Assembly (NCBI RefSeq): GCF_036492425.1
Contig: NZ_AP025292.1
Span: 930,001-994,000 of the forward strand
DNA: 64,000 bases
Source: Persicobacter psychrovividus
Lineage (GTDB): Bacteria > Bacteroidota > Bacteroidia > Cytophagales > Cyclobacteriaceae
Reading direction: 5' to 3'
In this document: piece after piece, positions 16,885 to 25,421 of the stretch
Numbering within the stretch: the stretch's first letter is position 1
Layout of the letters: every line of letters starts with the position of its first letter
Notes under the pieces: model-generated
Seen by the model: the letters and a program-made list of their open reading frames with translations, nothing else
Database searches by the model: none
Told to the model about the DNA's origin: nothing
Position numbers and translations under genes: made by a program

Positions 16885-16955
16885 GTATGGTCTTGTGTGT
16901 ATTCAAATTCCGCCCTTTTATGATGATTTGGGCAGACACATAGGTCAGCCCGTAC
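16885..16955. repeat. REP pair with degenerate A unit and intact B2
   Basis: GTAT plus a shortened A unit (16889-16904, missing the 5' arm core but keeping GTGTGTATTC), then an inverted B2 at 16930-16951 (GGGC ... GCCC ends, loop complement ACATAG) with GTAC outside at 16952-16955. It is on the 5' side of the RAYT gene. Confidence 0.65.
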
Positions 16956-17029
16956 AGCGGTAAAATCAGGTTTGGAGCAGTATCAGAATTCACTTTTTTG
17001 AAATTAACAGAAAATATGTTTTGTAAGCT

Positions 17030-17098
17030 GTAAGGATGCACCTATGTGTGTATCCAAACTTTATGATGATTTGGGCAGACACATAGGTCGGCCCGTAC
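17030..17098. repeat. REP pair A3-B3 (BIME)
   Basis: GTAA then A3 at 17034-17055; inverted B3 at 17073-17094, then GTAC. The spacer is 17 bases. Pairs A3-B3 and 16885-16955 share their right flank (GTACAGCGGTAAAATC), so one was copied from the other. The stretch 16813-17260 holds only these pairs and the TonB-gene upstream region. Confidence 0.8.
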
Positions 17099-17260
17099 AG
17101 CGGTAAAATCAAATTCTTCTTAAACCTAATATCGATTGTATTTGAGCTTTGCTTGTCATGCCCACTTCAACCGCTGATTTGTCCGTTTCAGTGATTTTTT
17201 GACGCCAAACCAACACGATTGATGGTAGCTTTGGGACATCTAAACATCCCAACTATCAAT

Positions 17261-19582
17261 ATGAGAAGAATAATTGCTGGCCTTTGGCTGTTGTTGTTTG
17301 TTTGCACTGCCGTGATGGGGCAGGGGCAGAAATATACCTTGAGTGGAACGATCAAGGATGCCAATACGGGCGAGGACCTGATGATGGCCTACGCCGTAGT
17401 GGTCGGTCAGGCGGGAGTCGGTACCACCTCCAATGAGTATGGTTTTTATGCCTTGAAACTCCCCACAGGTACCTATGACATTCAGTTTTCCTACATTGGT
17501 TATGAGCCGATCGTTAAGACGGTCAAGCTCACCAAAAACCAAAGCATCAATATCCGTCTGAGCCCTGCCGTTAAGCAGATGGAAGAGGTGGTCATCTCTG
17601 CCGAGCGTGAAGACGCCAACGTTACCCAAAATAATGCAGGGGCGGTTTACCTTAGCCCCAAGAGCATGAAAGATCTCCCTACTTTCGGTGGGGAAACCGA
17701 TATCGTCAAGGCGATACAGACCACCGCTGGGGTCAAGCCTGCGGGTGATGGAAGCGCGGGTTACTATGTGCGTGGTGGTGGACTGGATCAAAACCTTGTC
17801 TTATTGGATGAAGCACCTGTTTACAACCCTTCCCACTTGTTGGGCTTCTTTTCGGTATTTAACAGTGATGCTCTGAAGGGCGCAACCATGTACAAAGGGG
17901 CGACGATGCCCGAGTATGGTGGGCGCACGGCTTCGGTGATGGACATCCGCATGAAGGATGGTAACAATCAGAACTTTTCGGGATCGGGTGGTATTGGAAC
18001 AATCGCATCTCGTCTTACGCTTGAAGGTCCAATCGTAAAGGATAAAGGTTCATTTATCATCTCTGGTCGTCGTACTTATGTTGATATGTTCCTTGGGCTG
18101 AGTGATCGATTCGATGGTTCAAGTCTTTATTTCTATGACTTGAATATGAAAGCCAACTATCAGGTCAGCTCCAAAGACCGTGTGTTTGTGTCGGGTTATT
18201 TCGGTCGGGATAAATTCGGTTTTGATGATGCAATGGGCATCGATTGGGGAAATGCGACGGGTACCTTACGATGGAATCATATTTTCAGTGGACAACTTTT
18301 CTCCAATACTTCCCTTGTGTTCAGTGATTACCAATATGGGGTAAGCATGGGCAGTGGTGAGGAGTCTGTTGGCTTGGAATCGGTGATCCGTGATTTTAAT
18401 TTAAAGCAGGATTTCTCTTTGAATCTTCACCCAAACCATGACCTGAAATTTGGTGCCAATGTGATTCAGCATACGATTCAGCCTGGTAATGTTGTGGCAG
18501 GTGCTGAGTCGGGTGTGAACTCTACCAAAGCGGAAGAGAAATATGGCTATGAGAGTGCTTTTTATATTCAGCATGAAGCGAAGGTCGGGTCGAAATGGCA
18601 GTTGAATTATGGTTTGCGCTATTCGATGTTCCATCAGGTAGGTGCGGGCAATCAGTACACCTATGATGCTTCGGGCAATGTTACCTCCAAGAAATATTTC
18701 GAATCGGGTGAAGTGATGGCCTTCCACGGAGGTTTCGAACCTCGTTTTATGGGAACCTATTTGATCAATGATCAGAGCTCCCTGAAGATGGGACTCAACC
18801 GCAACTATCAGTACATGCACATGCTGACCAACAGTACCTCTTCGAGCCCAACTGATACGTGGGTGATGAGCTCCAATAATATCAAACCGCAAATTGCCGA
18901 TCAGATCAGTTTGGGATACTTCCGCAATTTCAGCAACAATATGTATGAGTTCTCCACCGAGGTTTATTATAAGGAAATGCAAAATGTGATCGACTACAAA
19001 GACGGAGCAGATGTATTCCACAATGAACACCTCGAAGGGGATTTGGCTTATGGCGATGGTAAGGCTTACGGTATTGAGTTCATGTTCAAGAAAACCCAAG
19101 GACGATTCACAGGGTGGGCAAGCTACACGCTTTCACGCTCCTTGCGCCAAATCGATGGCATCAACCGTGGGGAGTGGTACGCCTCTCGTCAGGACCGTAT
19201 CCATGATTTCTCTCTTGTGGGTGCATACAAACTCAATGATAAATTCACGGTCTCGGGGAACTATATGTTCTACACGGGCGATGCGGTAACCTTCCCGACA
19301 GGCCGACAGATTATTGATGGCAAAGTTGTTCCTGTGTATTCGGACCGCAACAGCTACCGCATGCCGAACTACCGCCGACTGGATCTTAGCTTAACCAAGA
19401 TCATTAAGAAAACACCGAAGTTTGAATCGAGCTGGAACATCTCGCTTTACAACACCTTCGGAACTGAAAACGCCTACACGATCTCCTTCCGCCCTTCCGA
19501 GGACGACCCACAAGTTACCGAAGCGGTGCAGGTGGCCTTGTTCCGCTGGGTGCCTTCATTTACCTATAACTTTAAATTTTAA
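17261..19582 (+). CDS. TonB-dependent outer-membrane receptor
   Basis: A 773-residue receptor, with the start placed at the ATG that opens the signal peptide (MRRIIAGLWLLLFVCTAVMG). A CarboxypepD_reg-like domain (about 22-110: YTLSGTIKDANTGEDLMMAYAVV ... SFIGYEP-like FSYIGYEPIVK) precedes the plug (LPTFGGETDIVKAIQTTAGVKPAGDGSAGYYVRGGG, QNLVLLDEAPVYNPSHLLGFFS). The rest is a 22-strand-type barrel ending in FTYNFKF with a terminal Phe. It takes up an unknown ligand using TonB energy. It is paired with the DUF4249 lipoprotein that starts 3 bases after its stop, a standard Bacteroidota pair. Confidence 0.93.
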   Translation: MRRIIAGLWLLLFVCTAVMGQGQKYTLSGTIKDANTGEDLMMAYAVVVGQAGVGTTSNEYGFYALKLPTGTYDIQFSYIGYEPIVKTVKLTKNQSINIRLSPAVKQMEEVVISAEREDANVTQNNAGAVYLSPKSMKDLPTFGGETDIVKAIQTTAGVKPAGDGSAGYYVRGGGLDQNLVLLDEAPVYNPSHLLGFFSVFNSDALKGATMYKGATMPEYGGRTASVMDIRMKDGNNQNFSGSGGIGTIASRLTLEGPIVKDKGSFIISGRRTYVDMFLGLSDRFDGSSLYFYDLNMKANYQVSSKDRVFVSGYFGRDKFGFDDAMGIDWGNATGTLRWNHIFSGQLFSNTSLVFSDYQYGVSMGSGEESVGLESVIRDFNLKQDFSLNLHPNHDLKFGANVIQHTIQPGNVVAGAESGVNSTKAEEKYGYESAFYIQHEAKVGSKWQLNYGLRYSMFHQVGAGNQYTYDASGNVTSKKYFESGEVMAFHGGFEPRFMGTYLINDQSSLKMGLNRNYQYMHMLTNSTSSSPTDTWVMSSNNIKPQIADQISLGYFRNFSNNMYEFSTEVYYKEMQNVIDYKDGADVFHNEHLEGDLAYGDGKAYGIEFMFKKTQGRFTGWASYTLSRSLRQIDGINRGEWYASRQDRIHDFSLVGAYKLNDKFTVSGNYMFYTGDAVTFPTGRQIIDGKVVPVYSDRNSYRMPNYRRLDLSLTKIIKKTPKFESSWNISLYNTFGTENAYTISFRPSEDDPQVTEAVQVALFRWVPSFTYNFKF

Positions 19583-19585
19583 GTC

Positions 19586-20386
19586 ATGAATAGAGCATTG
19601 TATTTGATCCTGTTGTTGAGTAGTGTGTTTTTCGCTTGTGAGTCTGTGATTGAGATTGATCTGGATGAAAGTGAAACCCGTTTGGTGATCGAGGGCATCC
19701 TGAGTGAGGATGATCAGCAATTGACGGTCATGATCACCGAGACGGCTTCCTATTTTGATCCTGCCGAGGTGATCCGTGTGGGAGGGGCAGAGATTGAGTT
19801 GGTGGATCAGCAGGGAAACCGCTGGGCTGTCGAAGAAAAAGAACAAGGAGTTTATATGGTGAAGGTAGATCAGCTCGACTATCAAATGTATGAGTTGGTA
19901 GTGAATGTGCAGGGGCAGGAGTATCGTGCCAAAAGCGAACTCTTGCCCGCTATTCCGATCGCTGAGGTGTATGGTGAATATCAGGAAGGCTTTGGTCCGA
20001 TTGAGGCTGGTTACCTGATTTATGTGCGCTATCAGGATCCTGCGGAGGTCGAAAACCGTTACCGCATCCGATATTATATTGATGAGGAATTGCAGAATGC
20101 TTCCGATGATTTTGTGGTGTTTAATGATGACCGCAACGATGGGCAGTTGGTCAATATGACCATGGTGCGCAAGACCTTTGAGGAAGGGGTGAAGATGAAA
20201 GTAGAACTGATTCACTTTGACGCACCATCCTATGCTTATTTCTCAACCTTGGGCAATATTATTGGTGGTGGAATGGGACCTGGTGGTGGTGCCACCCCTG
20301 CCAACCCAACAAGTAATTGGTCTAATGAAGCCATGGGTTATTTCTCTGCCCAAAGCAGGGATGTGGTGAATTTTACGGTGAAGTAG
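19586..20386 (+). CDS. DUF4249 lipoprotein partner of the TonB receptor
   Basis: A 266-residue lipoprotein; the signal peptide ends at a cysteine in SSVFFAC and the mature start is ESVIEIDLDESETRLVIEGIL, the DUF4249 hallmark. A Gly-rich turn GGGMGPGGG and NPTSNWSNEAMGYFSAQS near the end are also usual for the family. DUF4249 proteins sit beside TonB receptors and are thought to act on the cell surface like SusD proteins; the role is not established. The ATG follows the receptor stop by 3 bases, so the genes form an operon. Confidence 0.88.
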   Translation: MNRALYLILLLSSVFFACESVIEIDLDESETRLVIEGILSEDDQQLTVMITETASYFDPAEVIRVGGAEIELVDQQGNRWAVEEKEQGVYMVKVDQLDYQMYELVVNVQGQEYRAKSELLPAIPIAEVYGEYQEGFGPIEAGYLIYVRYQDPAEVENRYRIRYYIDEELQNASDDFVVFNDDRNDGQLVNMTMVRKTFEEGVKMKVELIHFDAPSYAYFSTLGNIIGGGMGPGGGATPANPTSNWSNEAMGYFSAQSRDVVNFTVK

Positions 20387-20455
20387 AGGTGCCGATCGCT
20401 GTGACTGCCACACGACGTATTATTTCAATTTAGCACCTAATAATATTCCGTTTAG

Positions 20456-20481
20456 GTAGGGTCAAACCTATGTGTCTGACC
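20456..20481 (+). repeat. REP unit C1 (GTAG type)
   Basis: GTAG at 20456-20459 followed by stem GGTCAAAC/GTCTGACC (one A-C mismatch) and loop CTATGT. The flanks GTTTA/TAAAC extend the inverted repeat. It has the canonical GTAG head, unlike the GTAC/GTAT/GTAA heads of types A and B. Confidence 0.75.
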
Positions 20482-20506
20482 TAAACCGTTTTTAAATGAT
20501 GCTTTT

Positions 20507-20697
20507 GGGGCTGTTGCACAACCATAATCCGATATTATACCACGAAATTTTATTTGGCCACTGTATGGGCTGACCTATGTGTCTGCCCGAATCATCATAA
20601 GTTTTGGGTGGTTTGGATACACACATAGGTGCATCCGTACAGCTCACGAAATAATATTTTGTGCGTAATTTAAAAAACTGAGTTGTGCGACAGCCCC
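20507..20697. mobile_element. MITE-1, intact copy, carrying a B-A REP pair
   Basis: A 191-bp element without a gene. Its ends are GGGGCTGTTGCACAAC and the complement of GGGGCTGTCGCACAAC (one difference), sharing the first 12 bases with the IS1182-like element except for one C/T change. Inside are REP B4 (20567-20588, GTAT head) and inverted A4 (20615-20636, GTAC head). It lies between units C1 and C2, apparently inserted into a C-type pair. A target duplication is not obvious. Confidence 0.8.
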
Positions 20698-20775
20698 GCA
20701 CCCAACAGAATAAAAATTTGAATGCCATTATCAAATTGATGTTGTCCCCCTGAATGATCATGAAAATAAAATAGA

Positions 20776-20801
20776 GGTCAGGCACTTAGGCCAGACCCTA
20801 C
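20776..20801 (-). repeat. REP unit C2 (GTAG type)
   Basis: On the minus strand: GTAG, then stem GGTCTGGC/GCCTGACC (one T-T mismatch), loop CTAAGT. Inverted relative to C1. The stem has a G-C pair where C1 has A-T, a compensating change. Confidence 0.7.
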
Positions 20802-20828
20802 CAAAAATTACCTAACATCATCAACTAT

Positions 20829-22055
20829 ATGAAATTTTTTCACTTGCTGATCATCCTTTTTTCAACGATGACAGTATTCGCAAATAATCAAGAAGAAGCC
20901 ACGCCTAAGCACGAACCTTTGTACGTGCAGTGGTCAGAAAAATACAGCCCACCATTTTATGAAGAAGGGGCTAAAGTCATCAATTATGTAGGCTGGGAAC
21001 AGTCTTTCGAAGACCTGCAAAAAGAGATGAATGCCTTGCTCAATATCAGGCACCGCATCAACATGAACAAGATTTTCCTGATTGTAAAGGGAAGCGAAGA
21101 ATTCATTCGCACCATAGAAGCGGGGATCAATACCGATCTGTTTGCACAGGTGATTTTACTGACCGACGACCCTGTCAAGGAAGAGTTGGCGCACACGGTG
21201 ATGCCCCTTGAAACTTCCCGTGAGGATATTTTGGCCGAATGTGAACGGCACTACAATTGGGATGTGAAATTAAGTAACATCCGTGAGAAATATACCCGAC
21301 CACAGGATGGGGCAGGCTTCAAAGGACTTAATGTTGGCTTGAACCAACAGTTTCAGACTTCGGTAACCAAAGAAGCTGGTCCTCGCTATTTCGGTAGTTA
21401 TGAGTTTGGTTATTCGGAGCTTTATCCTTCAGGGTGGATGTGGATGTTGAGCTATGATGCACGCTTCAAACTCCCCAATATGGAGAAGATCATGCAGGAA
21501 GAGATGAAAGGACAGATGGATCCTTCGGACATGATGGGTGGAGGAAGAGTAACGATTACTCTGCAAAGGGAAATTCCTTTGGTGATACATAATCAAATCA
21601 ATGTGAGTGTGCGTAAATACCTTCCCTGGAAGGAGAAACAAACCTATCTGCAAGGCGGATTGGCATTCCAAAGTTATATGGGTGGTATCATCGAGATGGA
21701 TACTTCTTTCACCGTATCAGGCGGTATGGGCGGAGGAATGCCAAGCGGAGGGATGGGTGGAGGCGGTGGTTTCGGTCCTGGAGGCGGAGGCTTTGGTGGC
21801 GATATTGAGGGCGAAGGGATGTCTGGGAGCATAACCTCAATCGGGGAGACCTCCCTGTTGTTGGAGGCAGGTTGTACCTTTCCGTTTTTCGACGCTTCAA
21901 AGCTGGATGCTTATGTGAAATATCAAGTTCCGATTTCCCTATTCGATAAAAACCGTCAGCATTACTTCAATCAGTTTGTGGTTGGCTTCCGATACCGATT
22001 TGAATGGGTGCCGAAGAAGAAACAGACGGTGGATTATCTGCGGTTAAAACGGTGA
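20829..22055 (+). CDS. Exported protein of unknown function with Gly/Met-rich loop
   Basis: I do not recognise this 408-residue protein. It has a signal peptide (MKFFHLLIILFSTMTVFANN). Residues 40-165 look like a mixed alpha/beta domain (FEDLQKEMNALLNIRHRINMNKIFLIVKG). From about 180 it has alternating strands ending in NQFVVGFRYRFEW, like an outer-membrane barrel half. Near residues 297-335 lies a Gly/Met/Pro-rich segment (GGMGGGMPSGGMGGGGG and following). The end VDYLRLKR is not a usual barrel end. It is about 440 bases after the DUF4249 gene with REPs and MITE-1 between, so a shared operon is unlikely now. Outer-membrane or periplasmic location is inferred. Confidence 0.65.
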   Translation: MKFFHLLIILFSTMTVFANNQEEATPKHEPLYVQWSEKYSPPFYEEGAKVINYVGWEQSFEDLQKEMNALLNIRHRINMNKIFLIVKGSEEFIRTIEAGINTDLFAQVILLTDDPVKEELAHTVMPLETSREDILAECERHYNWDVKLSNIREKYTRPQDGAGFKGLNVGLNQQFQTSVTKEAGPRYFGSYEFGYSELYPSGWMWMLSYDARFKLPNMEKIMQEEMKGQMDPSDMMGGGRVTITLQREIPLVIHNQINVSVRKYLPWKEKQTYLQGGLAFQSYMGGIIEMDTSFTVSGGMGGGMPSGGMGGGGGFGPGGGGFGGDIEGEGMSGSITSIGETSLLLEAGCTFPFFDASKLDAYVKYQVPISLFDKNRQHYFNQFVVGFRYRFEWVPKKKQTVDYLRLKR

Positions 22056-22121
22056 TTTGAATACGATATGATGAAAGTATAAATGGCAACTTATATCAGA
22101 ACGAGACACATTAATCAAAAA

Positions 22122-22153
22122 AAACAGGCTTGCCAATAAGAGCAAGCCTGTTT
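22122..22153. terminator. Bidirectional terminator
   Basis: AAACAGGCTTGC pairs with GCAAGCCTGTTT around an 8-nt loop. Nine A on the left give a U-run for the minus-strand MFS gene; the plus side has only TTTGTT. It lies between two convergent genes. Confidence 0.85.
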
Positions 22154-22178
22154 GTTATCATCTAATTTCCAAGGTCTG

Positions 22179-23390
22179 TTACGCCACAACCACCTTTTCC
22201 TTAGCCCGCAACAAATAATAAGCCCCACAAGACAACACCACCTGCACTGCCAAAATAATCAGCATTGCATTTTGAAAGTCCCATGAGTAAAGGAACACAA
22301 AGATGGTTGGGGCTAAAGCGGTGGCGATCGCCAGGAAGCTACTGCCCAATCCACGACAGGTACCCACGCGGTCCACGCCGAAAAGCTCTGCCCAAAGGGC
22401 GGTACCGACCACGTTGCTGATGCTCAGCGAGCCTGCCAAGATGAACAGAAAAATCGGTAAGCTCCATTGATTGGGGATCAGGCTGATGATCGCTACGGCA
22501 ACGGATAAAGGTAGCAGAGCAAAAGGCGCCAAGGTTCTTGCGGAGAACTTGTCCACCAGCGGACCTGATGAAAAAGAACCAACAATACGTCCCACGCCAA
22601 AGGTGGCAAACGCCAAGGCATACCATTCCAAAGACCAATTTCGAGCTTCCAAAACGAGGTTATGATTCAGCAAAAATCCCGCATTGAGGAATGCGGAGAA
22701 GGCGAAGATGGTCGCCATCAGCAGAAAGACGGGATTGCGGAACAGTTGCTTGATAAAGGTTTTATTGTCTGCCTTGGAGGCGGTATTCTGTACTTTGCAA
22801 AAGTCGGGAATGCGTCCCACCAACAAATAGGTGATCAGTGGGAAGGCAATTCCTTCAATCATGGCGATACCATACCAAAGGGTTTTCCAGTCACAGATTT
22901 TCAGTGCCCCAACGATGATTCCGGGGATCAGCATTTCGGCAAACGACAAGCCCAACATCGAGAAGGAAAGTGCCTTGCCTCGGTTCGGACCAAAATGTTT
23001 GCCCATAGCGGTCATACTGATAAAAGGCATCATCGCCTGACCACAAAAACGAAGCCCGAGGATACCAAACAATAGCATCCATGGGTTATGGACATTAGCC
23101 ATCAGGATGCAGAACAACGCCCCGCCGAAGCCACTGAAATAGGCGAACTTGCGGATGTCATAGCGATCGACCATCGGCCCGACAAATGACAGCAGGAAGC
23201 CACTCACCAAAGCGGCGGCGGTATAGATATAGCTGACTCCTTTTTGGTCCATGCCCGAAAGTTCAATGAACTGGGGAACGAACATGCTGAGCAAGAAGGC
23301 TTGGCCCATCGCTGAAAAAAAGAACTGATTAGCCCCAAAGATCATCGCTCCTGGAGACTTGCGTAAAAGTTGTGCGTACGTTTGCTTCAT
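22179..23390 (-). CDS. MFS transporter
   Basis: A 403-residue major facilitator with about 12 membrane helices; the ATG at 23390 (MKQTYAQLLRKSPGAMIFG) is preferred to an upstream GTG or ATG. The loop between helices 2 and 3 reads GPMVDRYDIRKFAY, a form of the MFS signature, and GRIVGSFSSGPLVDKFSAR lies in the matching loop of the second half. It resembles oxalate/formate-antiporter and YhjX-like groups of the family, but the substrate cannot be told. A monocistronic gene with a strong terminator. Confidence 0.85.
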   Translation of the reverse strand: MKQTYAQLLRKSPGAMIFGANQFFFSAMGQAFLLSMFVPQFIELSGMDQKGVSYIYTAAALVSGFLLSFVGPMVDRYDIRKFAYFSGFGGALFCILMANVHNPWMLLFGILGLRFCGQAMMPFISMTAMGKHFGPNRGKALSFSMLGLSFAEMLIPGIIVGALKICDWKTLWYGIAMIEGIAFPLITYLLVGRIPDFCKVQNTASKADNKTFIKQLFRNPVFLLMATIFAFSAFLNAGFLLNHNLVLEARNWSLEWYALAFATFGVGRIVGSFSSGPLVDKFSARTLAPFALLPLSVAVAIISLIPNQWSLPIFLFILAGSLSISNVVGTALWAELFGVDRVGTCRGLGSSFLAIATALAPTIFVFLYSWDFQNAMLIILAVQVVLSCGAYYLLRAKEKVVVA

Positions 23391-23567
23391 ATTTGATTTT
23401 ATCTGCCACAAAATTAGGGCAATAAGTTGAATTGACCTAAGGATCGTTCAATAATTGGTAAACCAATTTTGGAGTATATGCACAAACATACTTTTACGCT
23501 TTCTCGGGTTCAGGCTTATTTATTGAGCGATCACGGGAAGGGGGGCTTGCGATAGCTGAGGTATTTA

Positions 23568-23598
23568 TTTGCTTCCTTGCGCAAAGGGTTTAATTTTG
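23568..23598 (+). promoter_or_regulatory. Promoter of the sodium:solute symporter gene
   Basis: TTTG (23568-23571), 19 bases, TAATTTTG (23591-23598). The first good ATG is 31 bases downstream, which argues against the longer reading frame that begins inside this promoter. Confidence 0.7.
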
Positions 23599-23628
23599 AG
23601 CTTTTATCACGGACTCTACAGTATTTTT

Positions 23629-25089
23629 ATGATGTCACCAACGCTCGTTTTTGTTATCCTTTTTGCCTATTTCCTGTTGCTGATCATGCTCTCTTATTTT
23701 ACTGGCCGCAACAGTAACAGCGATGCTTTCTTTTCAGGAAACCATGCTTCGCCCTGGTATTTGGTGGCCTTCGGAATGGTGGGGGCTTCATTGAGTGGGG
23801 TAACTTTCATTTCAGTGCCGGGGCAGGTGAATGTGCAGGGCTTTGCCTATCTGCAATTTGTGTTGGGGAATTTTGTGGGCTATTGGCTCATTGCCGAAGT
23901 GCTGTTGCCTTTATATTATAAGAACAAAGTAACGAGTATTTACGAATTGATTGCCCAACGACTCGGGCGGGTCAGTCATCGTACGGCCTCGGTAGCTTTT
24001 GTGGTGTCGCAATTGATCGGCGCTTCCTTTCGGATGTTTCTGGCGGTGATGGTTCTTCAGATGGCCTTTTTTGATCCTGTGGGTATTCCATTTCCTGTCA
24101 CGGTGGCAATCATGATCCTGATGATTTACGCCTATACTTTCCGTTCGGGTATCAAGACGATTGTCTGGACGGATACCCTGCAAACAGCCTGTATGCTGGT
24201 GGCGGTGTTCGTTACCCTGTTTTATATTAAGGCACATCTATCGATGAGTTTCGGGGAGTTGTGGGCAAATGCTTCGGGGCAGGGGTACACCAAGCTTTGG
24301 GACTGGCAATGGCAATCGGCGACCTTCTTTCCCAAACAGTTTTTCGCAGGAATTTTTATTACGATCGTGATGGTGGGCTTGGATCAAAACATGATGCAGA
24401 AGAATTTGACCTGTAAAGACCTGCCTTCCGCCCAAAAGAATATGCGCTGGTTCAGTATCAGCTTTTTGATTTCCTGTGCTTTTTTCCTGTTCACAGGCGC
24501 CTGTCTATATTTATACGCCATCGATGCAGGATTGCCCTTTCCTGAAAAGGGTGATCAGCTATTTCCGATGCTCGCTTTGCAATACATGCCCGTGGGCGTG
24601 AGCATTGCCTTTTTGTTGGGCATCATCGCCTCGGCCTATTCTTCGGCAGACTCTTCCCTGACTGCACTTACCACGAGCGTGTGTATCGACTGGTTCGATA
24701 AAAAACAACCCACCAAACGCTTCAGAACGGTGGTTCATGTCAGTCTATCTGTTTTAATGTGGTTGGTGATTGTGGTCTTTGATGCGGTACAAAACCAAAG
24801 TGTGGTGACGGCGGTATTCAAAGTGGCGGGATACACTTACGGCCCGCTGTTGGGTATGTTCTGCTTTGCATTTTTCTTTAAAGAAAGAAGTTTGCCTGCT
24901 TGGGCAACGCCTGTGGCCTCCATCTTGGCGCCTTTAATTTGCTGGGTAATTTCGACCAACAGTCAGCAGTGGTTTTGGGGCTATCAGTTTGGCTTTGAGT
25001 TGTTGATCTTGAATGGAGGATTGATGGTGGGCTTGTTGGCGTTGTTTAATCGTTTGGCAAGTATATCATCCACAGATTTCACAGATTAA
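23629..25089 (+). CDS. Sodium:solute symporter (SSS/SLC5 family)
   Basis: A 486-residue permease with about 13 membrane helices. Hallmarks are YFTGRNSNSDAFFSGNHASPWYLVAFGMVGASLSGVTF at the start (typical SSS opening), the VTSIYELIAQRLGR motif, the MVGLDQNMMQKNLTCKD segment, and GIIASAYSSADSSLTALTTSVCIDW, the sodium-site region. It imports a solute together with Na+; substrate unknown. Start selection rests on the promoter just upstream. The last codons (STDFTD) are formed by a CACAGATT repeat that continues past the stop, so the original C-terminus may have been replaced by this repeat. Confidence 0.9.
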   Translation: MMSPTLVFVILFAYFLLLIMLSYFTGRNSNSDAFFSGNHASPWYLVAFGMVGASLSGVTFISVPGQVNVQGFAYLQFVLGNFVGYWLIAEVLLPLYYKNKVTSIYELIAQRLGRVSHRTASVAFVVSQLIGASFRMFLAVMVLQMAFFDPVGIPFPVTVAIMILMIYAYTFRSGIKTIVWTDTLQTACMLVAVFVTLFYIKAHLSMSFGELWANASGQGYTKLWDWQWQSATFFPKQFFAGIFITIVMVGLDQNMMQKNLTCKDLPSAQKNMRWFSISFLISCAFFLFTGACLYLYAIDAGLPFPEKGDQLFPMLALQYMPVGVSIAFLLGIIASAYSSADSSLTALTTSVCIDWFDKKQPTKRFRTVVHVSLSVLMWLVIVVFDAVQNQSVVTAVFKVAGYTYGPLLGMFCFAFFFKERSLPAWATPVASILAPLICWVISTNSQQWFWGYQFGFELLILNGGLMVGLLALFNRLASISSTDFTD

Positions 25090-25097
25090 CACAGATT
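25071..25097. repeat. Triple CACAGATT repeat over the symporter stop codon
   Basis: CACAGATT at 25071-25078, 25080-25087 and 25090-25097. Similar tracts are scattered in many Bacteroidota genomes (from memory). Here it supplies the last codons and the stop of the symporter gene. Confidence 0.55.
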
Positions 25098-25131
25098 TTT
25101 TTTAAAGAGAGGTTGACTAATGAGACTGCCT

Positions 25132-25334
25132 TACGAAATATTATTTGCCTACTGTATGGGCTGACTCAATGTTATTAAATTAAGGATTTTAACCTGCCCC
25201 AGGTCTAAATTTGAAATGCTTGTAGAGGTGTTATTTTTAACGACTCACATCACAATTTGAATAATTCAAGCGGTAGTCTATAAAATCAGCACTACGTTAG
25301 ACGTTAATAATAACGTCTCTACAGGGCCCTGCGC
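25132..25334. mobile_element. Decayed MITE-1 fragment with truncated MITE-2 inside its REP
   Basis: 25132-25166 matches the inside of MITE-1 (TTACGAAAT ... CTGTATGGGCTGAC) up to the 5' arm of REP B. From 25167 (CAATGTTATTAAATTAAG) to about 25334 the sequence matches MITE-2 at 62.7 kb in the same REP-relative orientation; its far end is missing. The gap 25090-25421 holds nothing else I can identify. Confidence 0.7.
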
Positions 25335-25421
25335 TGTACCCATGGATTTTGAAAATATAAAAACAAATCATTAATTCGATCAGGTTTATCGCCTTTCAAA
25401 TGAATTGATTAATTTTACACT

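Noticed and set aside
16101-17098. Regular short repeats as a CRISPR array
   Set aside because: Units alternate in orientation, spacing is irregular and no cas gene is present; they fit REP pairs instead.
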